The notes under the pieces: model-generated
What the model was told of the DNA's origin: nothing
What the model saw: the letters and a program-made list of their open reading frames with translations, nothing else
The model's database searches: none
Assembly: GCA_035528275.1 (NCBI GenBank)
Contig: DATKYV010000259.1
Location: 1-22,895, forward strand
DNA: 22,895 nt
Direction of reading: 5' to 3'
Origin: DATKYV01 sp035528275
GTDB lineage: Bacteria; Acidobacteriota; Terriglobia; UBA7540
Made by a program: the position numbers and the translations under genes
Part shown: one piece after another, positions 5,984 to 14,656 of the stretch
Layout of the letters: the number at the start of each line of letters is the position of its first letter
Position numbering within the stretch: the first letter of the stretch is position 1

Positions 5984-6922
5984 ATGGAAGAAATGATTAT
6001 GCGATGGTTGTTTGATCCCACGGCCGGGAAACTGATCGCCGCGTTCGTGGGTGTCGTCGTGGTGTACGGCGTCGTCCACGCCCTAAAGCGATCGATCAAC
6101 CTTCATGTCACAGACGCCGACAGCCGCTATCGTGCCCGTAAGCTTGTCAGTTTTCTCGGCTATGTGACAGTGATCATCGTGATCGCTACAGTCTTCAGTG
6201 ACCGCCTAGGGGGCTTGACAGTCACCTTTGGAGTCGCCGGCGCTGGCATAGCGTTCGCCCTTCAGGAGGTGATCGCCAGCGTGGCCGGTTGGGTGGCGCT
6301 CTCCTTCGGCAACTTCTACCGACCCGGAGACCGCATTCAATTGGGCGGCATCCGTGGCGATGTCATCGACATCGGGGTGCTGCGTACGACGCTCATGGAG
6401 CTGGGTGAGTGGGTTGAAGGTGACCTCTACAACGGCCGTATCGTGCGGGTTTCCAACAGCTTCGTCTTAAAGCAACCCGTCTATAACTATTCGGCTGATT
6501 TCCCGTTTCTATGGGATGAGATCACTTTTCCGGTCAGGTACGGGTCCGATTGGCGGTACGCACGAGCGGTTTTGCAGCGTGTGGCGGACGAAGTAATCGG
6601 CGACTACGCCGGGCAATCCGAGGGTGCGTGGAAGGGAGTCGTTCAGAAGTATTTGATCGAGGATGCCAAGATCGCCCCTCTGGTTACCATCAGGCCAGAC
6701 GAGAATTGGATCGAATTCAAAGTCCGCTATATCGTCGATTATAGAAATCGGCGTTCCACTAAAGACCGGATCTTCACTCGAATCCTCGAGGAAGTGGACA
6801 GATCCAATAACCGTATCCAGATTGCCACGGCCGGCTTTGAGCTTCTCTCCGCGCCGGCTCTGAGAGTGGAGCTCTTCGGAGAGGGTGACAGGCCGCTTCC
6901 AGAACCGCTGCCGATTGCCTGA
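5984..6922 (+). CDS. Small-conductance mechanosensitive channel (MscS family)
   Basis: A 312-aa inner-membrane channel that would open under membrane tension to release solutes on osmotic downshift. It shows three hydrophobic segments (about 16-35, 50-70 and 78-110). The third is the pore-lining helix with alternating Gly/Ala packing (GVAGAGIAFALQEVIASVAG), followed by the MscS beta-domain signature FYRPGDRIQLGGIRGDVIDIG and RIVRVSNSFVLKQPVYNYS. This is close to the compact three-helix MscS architecture. ATG 5984 is supported by AAAGGAG 6 nt upstream. The porin remnant and a second MscS gene follow on the same strand, after gaps of 53 and 131 bp. Confidence 0.93.
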   Translation: MEEMIMRWLFDPTAGKLIAAFVGVVVVYGVVHALKRSINLHVTDADSRYRARKLVSFLGYVTVIIVIATVFSDRLGGLTVTFGVAGAGIAFALQEVIASVAGWVALSFGNFYRPGDRIQLGGIRGDVIDIGVLRTTLMELGEWVEGDLYNGRIVRVSNSFVLKQPVYNYSADFPFLWDEITFPVRYGSDWRYARAVLQRVADEVIGDYAGQSEGAWKGVVQKYLIEDAKIAPLVTIRPDENWIEFKVRYIVDYRNRRSTKDRIFTRILEEVDRSNNRIQIATAGFELLSAPALRVELFGEGDRPLPEPLPIA

Positions 6923-6975
6923 GCGCGTGCGGTTTTCGGTGCGGTGGCGCAGGTTTATGAAAACGGGGAGTGGCC

Positions 6976-7605
6976 ATGGGAAGAGTAGAAATGCGCGAGA
7001 AGAGACAGTCTTTAAAGGATTCGGAGGAGACATTGGCGAGGGTTGAACACTCTCGTCGGATTCCGCTGGTCTTTGCCCTTGCAATCCTTTTGCCTGTGGT
7101 GGGGAGCGCACGGGAGCCGGATGATCCAGAACATCGAACTTCCGCAGTTGCATCTGTGCCTGGAGTTGGGGAGCAAGGCATGCAAGACGATCTGTCGTCG
7201 GAGTTGAGTGAACCTGAGCAGTTTCTCCTAGGGCGACTGCAGCAGCTTGAGAAGCGTATCGCCTTTCTTGAATCACGACTCAACCTCGACGCCGTGACTG
7301 ATGCCGTAGGTCTGTCAACCCCGCAGGGGGTTGCTTTCGAGCAGGACAACATGAAGGCACGCCGTTCCGAATACCTTTCGGATAGAAGTGGCCTTTTCAG
7401 CGGTCTCTCTCAGGCTTTGAAAGAAACGACACTGACCGCTGACTACCATCTCGCCGAGGGCTTTCTGGTGCGCAGCGAGTGGCGGCGCGATTTCTCGAAC
7501 CAACGGTTCTTTCTGACCAACGACCCCGGCATTTTGAGGAAGGACCAAAGCACTGCGACGCTGGGGCTCGTCTGGTGGTTCGGCAGCAAGCAGGGCACGT
7601 GGTAG
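6976..7605 (+). CDS. Internally deleted BBP2-type outer-membrane porin (remnant or mini-porin)
   Basis: A 209-aa protein from ATG 6976, with GGGGAG 5 nt upstream (the GTG at 6970 overlaps that site). It has a positively charged start, a hydrophobic export segment (PLVFALAILLPVVGSA, about 29-44), and a short coiled coil (GRLQQLEKRIAFLESRLN). The last 95 residues or so resemble the C-terminal strands of BBP2 outer-membrane barrels (ALKETTLTADYHLAEGFLVR, SEWRRDFSNQRFF, STATLGLVWWFG). Full porins of this group have about 400 residues of barrel between these parts; here almost all is missing, while the frame stays open. It is either a decaying gene after an in-frame internal deletion or a genuine small protein. 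It cannot form a standard barrel alone. Confidence 0.7.
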   Translation: MGRVEMREKRQSLKDSEETLARVEHSRRIPLVFALAILLPVVGSAREPDDPEHRTSAVASVPGVGEQGMQDDLSSELSEPEQFLLGRLQQLEKRIAFLESRLNLDAVTDAVGLSTPQGVAFEQDNMKARRSEYLSDRSGLFSGLSQALKETTLTADYHLAEGFLVRSEWRRDFSNQRFFLTNDPGILRKDQSTATLGLVWWFGSKQGTW

Positions 7606-7688
7606 GTCACGGTTTCCGTCCACGGCAAAGGCGCCCAGGCGCCAGCCGGCAGGCCGGGGCAGTTTATTCAATGATGGTCTTTTTCTCG

Positions 7689-7697
7689 TGATACGAT
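7689..7697 (+). promoter_or_regulatory. Possible extended -10 promoter of the second MscS gene
   Basis: TGATACGAT (7689-7697) is an extended -10 element (TG-N-TACGAT) about 40 nt before the ATG at 7737. No good -35 box is seen. The 60 bp before it are rich in short GC palindromes (GGCGCC twice), with no T tract typical of a terminator. Confidence 0.3.
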
Positions 7698-7736
7698 AGC
7701 GGCAATATCCCGCCACATCTCTTCAGGAGGCAAGCC

Positions 7737-9356
7737 ATGCGGAAAGTCAGACGATTTCTATTGGCAACGGTGTTTCTCTTCTCGCCTGCGCTGTGTGGGC
7801 AGGCGTCCGCTCCGGAAGCTCCCGTGCGGATTGAGGGCCAGACGCTCCTCGTCCTGCGTTCCGGCGTGGGGAGCTTTTCGACCGTCGAGCGCGCTCATGC
7901 CGTCGAACAGCGCCTGCAGGATGTTCTGGACTCGCCGACGGCGAGCCACGAGACGTCGGTGCAGAAGACGGACTTGGGCCTGGTTATCATGATGGGCGAC
8001 AAGCCCATCATCTCCGTCACTCCCGGCGATGAGAAGGCTGAGAAAATCACCGCGGAGGTGCTCGCCGACCGTTGGGCGAGGGCGATCCAGGAAGGAATGC
8101 AGCACGCGAAAAACCAGAAGGTAAGCCGCGGCCTGTGGCGGCGGCTGTTGAACGCGGCGATTGTCCTGGTTCTGGCGGTACTTGCCGGGCTCCTGGTCCG
8201 GCGGGGAAGGAACGCGTTAAGACGATGGTTGGAGGTGCGGCGCGAACGCATTCCCACGCTCCACTTCCGCGGGCTGGAGCTTATTTCTCGGAAATCCATG
8301 TACGAGGGTCTGGGGCACTTGCTGACGATCCTCTCTCTGGCCCTGCTCCTGGTAATCGTCGCAGGGGCACTGCTCTTGATTTTCGAGCAAGTGCCCGCGA
8401 CCCAGAGCTACGCGCGCCAAGTCTTTCTGTGGATCTGGAACCCGCTGGCTGTGATCTTCTGGGGCGTGGTGGGATACCTCCCCAATCTCTTCTACATTCT
8501 GGTCATCGTTTTCGTCACACGTTTCGTGATGCGGGGAGTGGGATTCGTTTTCGAACAGGCGAACCGCGGGGTCATCAGCCTGGAGCCTTGGGTGCATCGC
8601 GACGTGGCCCGGCCCACGGCTCAGATCCTAAAAGCGGTGCTGATTGTTCTGGCCCTGTTCTTCATCGCTCCTTTAATCCCCGGAACGGGTACCAGCGCGG
8701 CCCAGGCCATCACCGTGCTGCTCGGCCTTACGGTGTCGCTGGGTTCCACGTCCACAGTAGGCAACGCCATCGCCGGCATCGTCCTCACCTACATGCGGCC
8801 GTTCCAGTTGGGCGACCGCGTGCAGATTGGGGATACCACCGGCGACGTGGTGGAGCGAACGTTTCTCTACACCAAGGTGTTGACCATCAAGAACGAGGAG
8901 GTCATGGTGCCAAGCCTTCAGGTGATCAGCCGCCCCATGATCAACTACAGCGCGCGGGCGCGGGAGTCAGGCTTGATTCTCCACACCAGCGTGACGATCG
9001 GCTACGACGCGCCCTGGCGCAAGGTGCACGAGTTGCTGCTCCGCGCTGCGGACCGCACGGCGAATGTCTTGAAGAACCCCAAGCCCTTCGTCTTGCAGAC
9101 CAGCCTGGATGACTCGTATGTGAGCTACCAGCTCAACGCCCATACGGACCGGCCCAATCAGATGGCACAGATCTATGCGGATCTGCACCAGAACATTCAG
9201 GACTCCTTCAACGAAGGCGGGGTGGAAATCATGTCGCCGCACTACTACCAGCTTCGCGACGGCAACACGACGACCGTCCCGGCCGACTACCGCCCGCAGG
9301 GCTACCAGCCGGACCGGTTTCTGGTGGAGGCGCGGATGGCGGAGGCCGTCAAATAG
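7737..9356 (+). CDS. Large MscS-family mechanosensitive channel with periplasmic N-terminal domain
   Basis: A 539-aa inner-membrane protein. A cleavable signal peptide (about 1-25, ending CGQASA) is followed by a periplasmic domain of about 110 residues, then around five membrane helices (about 137-155, 195-215, 235-265, 295-315 and 320-345). The pore helix and beta domain read TVSLGSTSTVGNAIAGIVL and then YMRPFQLGDRVQIGDTTGDV. The cytosolic cage follows, and the tail ends after MSPHYYQL. ATG 7737 is backed by a strong AGGAGG 6 nt upstream. It is much larger than the MscS gene 1.75 kb upstream and is not a recent duplicate of it. Osmotic release is the expected role; the periplasmic domain suggests an extra input that I cannot name. 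Confidence 0.92.
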   Translation: MRKVRRFLLATVFLFSPALCGQASAPEAPVRIEGQTLLVLRSGVGSFSTVERAHAVEQRLQDVLDSPTASHETSVQKTDLGLVIMMGDKPIISVTPGDEKAEKITAEVLADRWARAIQEGMQHAKNQKVSRGLWRRLLNAAIVLVLAVLAGLLVRRGRNALRRWLEVRRERIPTLHFRGLELISRKSMYEGLGHLLTILSLALLLVIVAGALLLIFEQVPATQSYARQVFLWIWNPLAVIFWGVVGYLPNLFYILVIVFVTRFVMRGVGFVFEQANRGVISLEPWVHRDVARPTAQILKAVLIVLALFFIAPLIPGTGTSAAQAITVLLGLTVSLGSTSTVGNAIAGIVLTYMRPFQLGDRVQIGDTTGDVVERTFLYTKVLTIKNEEVMVPSLQVISRPMINYSARARESGLILHTSVTIGYDAPWRKVHELLLRAADRTANVLKNPKPFVLQTSLDDSYVSYQLNAHTDRPNQMAQIYADLHQNIQDSFNEGGVEIMSPHYYQLRDGNTTTVPADYRPQGYQPDRFLVEARMAEAVK

Positions 9357-9440
9357 CGCCTCGCCCCGGGCCGGTTGAAAGGCAATCCAAGGCGATGGGA
9401 GCCCCAAGGTTTCCTGGCGCCCGCTGTGAACCGGATGCTC

Positions 9441-9489
9441 TTGCTTCTGGGTGAAAGAGCGGTATGCTATGGGCGTTTTGGACGAAGGA
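9441..9489 (+). promoter_or_regulatory. Predicted promoter and ribosome site of the kinase gene
   Basis: TTGCTT (9441-9446), a 16-bp spacer and TATGCT (9463-9468) make a moderate sigma70-like promoter starting near 9475. AAGGA (9485-9489) lies 6 nt before ATG 9496. If the promoter is right it excludes the earlier in-frame starts at 9451 (GTG) and 9469 (ATG), which is why 9496 is preferred. Confidence 0.4.
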
Positions 9490-9495
9490 CAGGCC

Positions 9496-12400
9496 ATGCA
9501 GGTCCCACCCCTGATCAAAGACCGCTACGAGATAAAAGAGGTGCTGGGCAAGGGCGGCATGGGTGTTGTCTACAAGGCGTATGACACCGTTATAAAACGC
9601 GAAGTCGCCCTCAAGACCGTGCTGGACATCGCGGACTCCAAAGCCCTCGAATTGTTCCAAAAGGAGTACGAAGTCCTTGCCTCCATCAGCCATCCGAACC
9701 TCGTGGAGATTGTTGACCTGGGGTCGTTTGAGTATCAGGGCGAAAGCGTTCCCTACTTCGTCATGCCGCTGCTCAATGGCATGACGCTGGACAAGCTGAT
9801 CCGCACTTCCAGCCACCGGCTTACCGTGGAGCGTGCCGTCGCCATCATCTCCCAGGCTTGCCGAGGCCTCCAGGCGGCGCACGAGCGCGGCTTGATCCAC
9901 CGTGATTTGAAGCCCAGCAACATCTTTGTGATGGATGATGACTCGGTGCGCATCATCGACTTCGGGGTCGTTCACAAAGCCGATGCCCTCACCACCCGCG
10001 GGTGGAAGGGGACTTTGCAATACATGGCGCCCGAGTTGATCGAAATGAAACCGCCTTCGGTGGTTTCCGATATTTTCTCACTCGGCATCGTCGCTTATGA
10101 GGCCCTGACGCAGCGCCGGCCATTCGAGCGTCCCAGCCAGCACGCGATCCTCCAGGCCCTTTTGCACCACATCCCGCCGTCGGCCTCGGACATCAATCCC
10201 ATGGTGAGCCAGGCCGTTAGTCAAGTGATCCATAAGGCGATGGCCAAGCAGCCCTACCATCGCTTCTCCAGCGCCCGCGAGCTGGCCGAGACCCTCCAGA
10301 AGGCTTTTCGCGGTGAACCTCTGGACATCTTCGATCCTGCCCGCATCCGACCGCGGCTTCAGCGTGCCGGAAAGGCTTACGAACAGGGCGACTACCAGTT
10401 TGCCGATGAGATCCTCAACGAGCTTCTGGCTGAGGGTCACATTGACCCGGCGATTACGCTGCTCCGAGGCCAGTTGGACCAGGCGATTCGTCAGAAGAGG
10501 ATTCACCAGCTACTGGACAGCGCGCGCACGCGGTTTGAAGAGGAGGAGTGCCCTCTGGCGTTGCAAAAAGTCCAGCAGGCGCTGGAGCTGGAGCCGGACA
10601 ACGCGGCGGCGCTCGGCCTGCAACGCGAGATCGAGCAGAGACGGACCGAGGGGAAAATCGAGGACTGGTACCGCCTGGCCCGCCAGCACATCGACAACCA
10701 CGCTTACGGCCATGCCCGCGAGGCCCTGCAGAACGTGCTTCAAATCAAGCCTGCGGACAGCCACGCACGGCAAATGCTGGGGGAGGTCGATCGGCTGGAG
10801 GAGGAATACCTGGCCGTTCGCGAGGAGAAGGAGCAGCTCTACGCCTCCGCCATGGACGCGTGGAAGAGCGGGGAAGTCAGCTCCGCGCTCCACAGGCTGG
10901 AGCGGGCACTGGAACTCGACCAGCGCGCTCCTGATTCCTCCGTTCCCGAACGCAGTGGCACGTACCAGACCTTCTACAAACAGGTCCGGTCCGAATACGA
11001 CGCCGTAAACAATTCCTATGCCGAGGCGCGACAGCTTGTTGCAGATCGGGAATTCGCCAAGGCTATTGCGATCTGTGAGGAGTATTTGGCCAAATATCCC
11101 GGCAACGCGCTCTTCCAGGCATTGAAGTTTGACGTTGAGGAAGAGCAGCGGCAGGAACTGTCCGCCTATATCGCCGAAATCGACCGCCAAGTCGAAGCGG
11201 AGCCTGACCTGGGCAAGCGGGTCAATATTCTCAAAGAAGCGTTGGAGCGTCACCCCGGCGAGGGTCACTTCGAGCGGGCGCTGCGCATCATGCGCGAGAA
11301 GCGCGACCTGGTGAACTCGATCGTCGCCAAGGCGCAGCTTCACGAGGAGCGCGGGCAGTTTACCGAGGCCTTGGGACAGTGGGAGATTCTGCAGACGATC
11401 TACAGCCAGTATCCGGGGCTGAGTTTCGAAATCGATCGGGTGATCAAACGCCGCGACCAGCAGGCGCGCCTGGAGGCGAAGTCCCGCACGGTGGCGCTGA
11501 TTGACCGCGAGCTGCACTTGGGAGACTTCCGCCGGGCTCTCAATCAGTTGAAGAAGGCACAGAAGGAGTTTCCCAATGACGCGGAGCTTGCGGAACTCGA
11601 AAAGCTGGCGCGCCGGGGCATCGAGCGGACCGCTGAAGCCGAGCGGCTCTTCAAGCAGGGGCAGGAGCTCCGCGCGCAGAAGCGTTTTGAGGAAGGCGTG
11701 GAGACGCTGCGCAAGGCGCATGAGTTGGACGAGGCCAATCCCGGCATCCGTGCGGCTCTGGTGGAGACCCTGGTGGAACACGCCCGCACGATGGTCGAAA
11801 CGGACTGGGCGGCCGCCGAGGAGCTGACCCGGCAGGCTTTGGCCCTCGACCCCGGTCACTCGCTGGCCAAGAGCCTTCGGACCCTGGCGCTGGACCGCGA
11901 ACGCGAAGAATTCGTTGACCGGTGTCTCGCGCAGGCCCGGCAGTTGCAAACCGCCGGCGACCTTAAAGGCGCCCTGAAGGTTGTCGAGCAGGGGCTGGCC
12001 ACCCATTCCCGCGACACACGCCTCGGCCAGCTTCATGCCACGCTGGGAATCGCCATCCTGGAAGCTCAGCGCCGCCAAGCGCGGCGCGGAGACCTGGAGG
12101 AATTGGGTCGGCTGGACAGGGATGCGGAGGCCGCACGGGACGCCGCGGACGTACGACGAGTGTCCGAGCGCCTGAAAGCCATCGCCCGGAAGTACCCCGA
12201 CGATCCTGAGGTTTCCGCCGTCGCCAGAGGGATTGAGAGCCGCCTCTCAAAAGCCGTCAGCGGGCCCAGCGAGCCGCCACCCAAACCAACTGGGATACCC
12301 CCGGAGGCACCGACAACACCCCGTGCGGCGGCCCGACAGCCTGCCGCGCCGGCCAGCGCACCCGAAGAAGGCCGAACCCCCTCCATCCCCTCCGGCAGCG

Positions 12401-12555
12401 CCTCCCGTGGAACAGACGTTGGTCCTCCGCGGCACACCACTTGTTCCCAAGCCTCCGGCACCGAAAGGGAAACCGCCGGCCCAGCCACCAGCGGGCAGGC
12501 ATCGCGACGAACCTTCGGTATCAGGGTCGCCTGGGGCATCAACGGCGGAGGCTGA
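9496..12555 (+). CDS. PknB-like Ser/Thr protein kinase with TPR solenoid (N-terminal part of a split gene)
   Basis: Cytosolic signalling kinase, 1019 residues as it stands. The kinase domain (about 11-285) is complete: glycine loop GKGGMGVV, ATP lysine K40 (VALK), catalytic HRDLKPSN (D137), DFG at 155-157 and APE at 178-180, so it should be active. About 550 residues of TPR-like helical repeats follow (around 300-870), presumably a partner-binding scaffold. From about 12377 the frame turns into unlikely sequence before stopping at 12555. The neighbouring frame there encodes a natural Pro/Ala linker and hands back to the original frame just before the transmembrane helix of the next entry. I read the two as one gene broken by homopolymer shifts at 12377-12381 and 12567-12571. 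The repaired product would be about 1684 residues. Confidence 0.88.
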   Translation: MQVPPLIKDRYEIKEVLGKGGMGVVYKAYDTVIKREVALKTVLDIADSKALELFQKEYEVLASISHPNLVEIVDLGSFEYQGESVPYFVMPLLNGMTLDKLIRTSSHRLTVERAVAIISQACRGLQAAHERGLIHRDLKPSNIFVMDDDSVRIIDFGVVHKADALTTRGWKGTLQYMAPELIEMKPPSVVSDIFSLGIVAYEALTQRRPFERPSQHAILQALLHHIPPSASDINPMVSQAVSQVIHKAMAKQPYHRFSSARELAETLQKAFRGEPLDIFDPARIRPRLQRAGKAYEQGDYQFADEILNELLAEGHIDPAITLLRGQLDQAIRQKRIHQLLDSARTRFEEEECPLALQKVQQALELEPDNAAALGLQREIEQRRTEGKIEDWYRLARQHIDNHAYGHAREALQNVLQIKPADSHARQMLGEVDRLEEEYLAVREEKEQLYASAMDAWKSGEVSSALHRLERALELDQRAPDSSVPERSGTYQTFYKQVRSEYDAVNNSYAEARQLVADREFAKAIAICEEYLAKYPGNALFQALKFDVEEEQRQELSAYIAEIDRQVEAEPDLGKRVNILKEALERHPGEGHFERALRIMREKRDLVNSIVAKAQLHEERGQFTEALGQWEILQTIYSQYPGLSFEIDRVIKRRDQQARLEAKSRTVALIDRELHLGDFRRALNQLKKAQKEFPNDAELAELEKLARRGIERTAEAERLFKQGQELRAQKRFEEGVETLRKAHELDEANPGIRAALVETLVEHARTMVETDWAAAEELTRQALALDPGHSLAKSLRTLALDREREEFVDRCLAQARQLQTAGDLKGALKVVEQGLATHSRDTRLGQLHATLGIAILEAQRRQARRGDLEELGRLDRDAEAARDAADVRRVSERLKAIARKYPDDPEVSAVARGIESRLSKAVSGPSEPPPKPTGIPPEAPTTPRAAARQPAAPASAPEEGRTPSIPSGSASRGTDVGPPRHTTCSQASGTERETAGPATSGQASRRTFGIRVAWGINGGG

Positions 12556-12571
12556 AGCTTCGTCGCGGGGG
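12377..12571 (+). other. Frame-displaced segment bounded by C5 and G5 homopolymers
   Basis: Between CCCCC (12377-12381) and GGGGG (12567-12571) the coding signal moves to the +1 frame, giving PPSPPAAPPVEQTLVLRG and KPPAPKGKPPAQPP, a normal Pro-rich linker. Dropping one C at the first run and adding one G at the second joins kinase and PEGA parts into a single frame (through EGRTPPSPP and ASSRGAAVPVEVPAPP) and removes the 12553-12555 stop. Either sequencing error at homopolymers or a true double mutation would produce this. Confidence 0.7.
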
Positions 12572-12576
12572 CTGCG

Positions 12577-14550
12577 GTGCCGGTCGAAGTTCCGGCTCCT
12601 CCGGAAAGCGGCCCGCGCCGAATACCCTGGGGCTTGATTGGGGTGGTAGGTTTGGTGGTCCTGGTGTTTGCTCTGGTCATTCTATGGCGTTCGCGGGAGG
12701 TCACACCTGCCGCCGCCTTGGTACCTCTGGAGGTCCGAACGTCTCCAGAGGGCGCCACGATTCGCATCAATGAAAAGGTGTACGGCACATCCAATCTCAA
12801 AGTGGAGATTCCGGTTGGCGTTCATCGGTTGGAGGCCATGAAGGACGGCTACGAGGCGGTGACGGTATCTGTCGAAGCTGCAACCGATTCTGCACCGGCT
12901 CCGGTCGTGCTCACGCTCCAGCCGATGGCGCAGGTCCTGCGCGTGCAGGCGGATCTCGATGCCGGGCGTGTCAAACTGGACGGAAATCCGGTGGGCGAGC
13001 TCCAGGAGGGCGAGTTCACGCTTGACAGCCTCCCCACCGGCAGCCACACGCTGACGATTTCAGGCCGCCACGGCGAGGCGAGCCTCTCCTTTGACGTGAC
13101 ACCCGGAGGGACTCCAAGAATCGCCGGTCCGGTGACCGCGAAAGGACTCCGGGCGATTGCCCTGGGGAGTCTGGGTCGGCGTGCGCTTCTGTACTGCAGC
13201 TTTGGTCCCGTAGGGGCAAGCATTGATGGGCGGCCTGCCGGAGAGGTGGGTCCGGATGGGGTTGTGCTGGAGGATCTCGCCGCAGGCCCCCACGAATTGA
13301 CTCTGGGCGAAGGAGATGTCCAGCGAAAGCTCGTCCTGGAAACCGGCCCCACGCCAACCCTCACGGTTTCCCTCACCTCTGACCGCAACGTCGGCACGCT
13401 GGTGGTCGTTGTCGGCGAAGACGATGTGAGCGTCCTTCTGGACGGCAAGCAGTATCGCCGCACGACCCGCCGAGGCCAATTGCGGATCCCAAATCTCGAG
13501 GTCAAAGAATTTTCGGTTCAGGTCTCCAAGCCGGGCTTCCGGGCGGGCCCGGAGCAGCGCGCGGCGATTGCGAAGGGGGCGGAGACGAGGCTGGAGTTCA
13601 GGCTCGTGCCTCTTCCCAGTGTAGCGTCCCTGGAGATCCAAGGCGCTCCCGTGGGCGCGCAGGTGTTATTGGACCGCAATCCGCTGGGAACGGTGCAAGC
13701 CGACGGCAGCTTTTCTGCTGCCAATCTCGAGCCCGGGACACACACCATCGAGCTGCGCAAGGAAGAGTCCAAGCCTCGGCAGATCTCCAGATTGTTCCGG
13801 GCCGGAGAAGCGGTGCGGTTGGGCGGAGGCGAGGTCTCACTGGAAGCCGCAATGGGGACGTTACGCCTCAGCGTTTCTCCCGCGGACAGTCGTGTCACCC
13901 TGCAGCGCCAGGGCGAATCTCAAGCGCGGCCGGTGAATGACACCACGCTGAGCCTACCCGAGGGCACCTATATTCTTACGGCGCGGGCGCCCAACCACTC
14001 TTCGCGTTCGGCCAGCGTTGAGATTGTGCCCGGGGAGACCCGGACCTTGAGTCTGAGCCTTGTCGAAGAGAAGCGAGGAGGCATGGACGATTGGGAAGAC
14101 CCCAACGGCTGGACTCGCGACGGAGAGTGGTTTGTCCGTCGGGGCGGGGACTTCACACTCTTCCGGATGTCGCCCACCAGCGGGCGGTTTGTCTTCACCG
14201 TCGCCTTACGCCGGGGCCGGCGGCTGCAATGGGTGATCAACGAAAAGGATCAGAAGAATTATCTGCTCTTCCAGATGGACAAGAAATTCCTCTACCGAAG
14301 CCAGATCCGAAACGGAGACTCGACCCGCGAGTTCAAGGTTGAGCACGGGATGGAAGGCGCGGGCTACTACACGATGCAAATCAAGATCTCGCCTGACGGC
14401 ATCGTTCACGAGATTTACGACGGCAAGAAGTGGATTGCCATTGATTCCTGGAGCGAGCCTGGCCTGAATTTTGCCGAAGGGAAGTTTGGCTTCCTCATCC
14501 CGCGCGGCGAAGAAGTTGCCGTCTCCAACTTCACTTTTTACCCGCAGTAA
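12577..14550 (+). CDS. TM-anchored PEGA-repeat protein with jelly-roll C-terminus (probable C-terminal part of the kinase gene)
   Basis: 657 residues if read from GTG 12577, though no convincing ribosome site precedes it. One transmembrane helix (about 18-37, WGLIGVVGLVVLVFALVIL) follows a Pro-rich stretch. Outside the membrane come about six PEGA-like repeats (around 47-500), marked by motifs such as PEGATIRINEKVYG, LPTGSHTLTI and LEPGTHTIEL. The last 150 residues form a beta-rich domain (WEDPNGWTRDGEWF to FTFYPQ) resembling the concanavalin/jelly-roll fold of DUF1080-type proteins. It is in the same phase as the kinase and starts 21 nt after its stop. Kinase-TM-PEGA is a familiar receptor-kinase design, so this is probably the extracellular sensor half. 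PEGA and jelly-roll domains suggest contact with envelope polysaccharide. Confidence 0.85.
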   Translation: MPVEVPAPPESGPRRIPWGLIGVVGLVVLVFALVILWRSREVTPAAALVPLEVRTSPEGATIRINEKVYGTSNLKVEIPVGVHRLEAMKDGYEAVTVSVEAATDSAPAPVVLTLQPMAQVLRVQADLDAGRVKLDGNPVGELQEGEFTLDSLPTGSHTLTISGRHGEASLSFDVTPGGTPRIAGPVTAKGLRAIALGSLGRRALLYCSFGPVGASIDGRPAGEVGPDGVVLEDLAAGPHELTLGEGDVQRKLVLETGPTPTLTVSLTSDRNVGTLVVVVGEDDVSVLLDGKQYRRTTRRGQLRIPNLEVKEFSVQVSKPGFRAGPEQRAAIAKGAETRLEFRLVPLPSVASLEIQGAPVGAQVLLDRNPLGTVQADGSFSAANLEPGTHTIELRKEESKPRQISRLFRAGEAVRLGGGEVSLEAAMGTLRLSVSPADSRVTLQRQGESQARPVNDTTLSLPEGTYILTARAPNHSSRSASVEIVPGETRTLSLSLVEEKRGGMDDWEDPNGWTRDGEWFVRRGGDFTLFRMSPTSGRFVFTVALRRGRRLQWVINEKDQKNYLLFQMDKKFLYRSQIRNGDSTREFKVEHGMEGAGYYTMQIKISPDGIVHEIYDGKKWIAIDSWSEPGLNFAEGKFGFLIPRGEEVAVSNFTFYPQ

Positions 14551-14656
14551 GCGGACCTGAACCCATCCTCTATAAGGGCGCGGCGAGAGAATCCCCGGCG
14601 GGTCGCAGCCACGCGCGGCGTAGGCCGGCGGATGAAGGGGAAGGTTTGCCGTCCGT

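Noticed and set aside
7630..7657. GGCGCC and CCGGC palindromes after the porin remnant as a terminator
   Set aside because: Loops would be only 2 to 4 nt and no T tract follows directly; more likely GC-rich intergenic noise.
8072..9112. 346-residue plus-strand open frame inside the second MscS gene
   Set aside because: It overlaps a well-supported MscS frame and has no domain.
10510..12078. 522-residue minus-strand open frame
   Set aside because: It is antisense to the TPR region of the kinase; leucine/glutamine-rich sequence reflects the codon pattern of the real gene.
14551..14656. Bidirectional terminator between the convergent PEGA and DUF genes
   Set aside because: The sequence is GC-rich with repeated CCGGCGG but shows no stem followed by a T tract on either strand.
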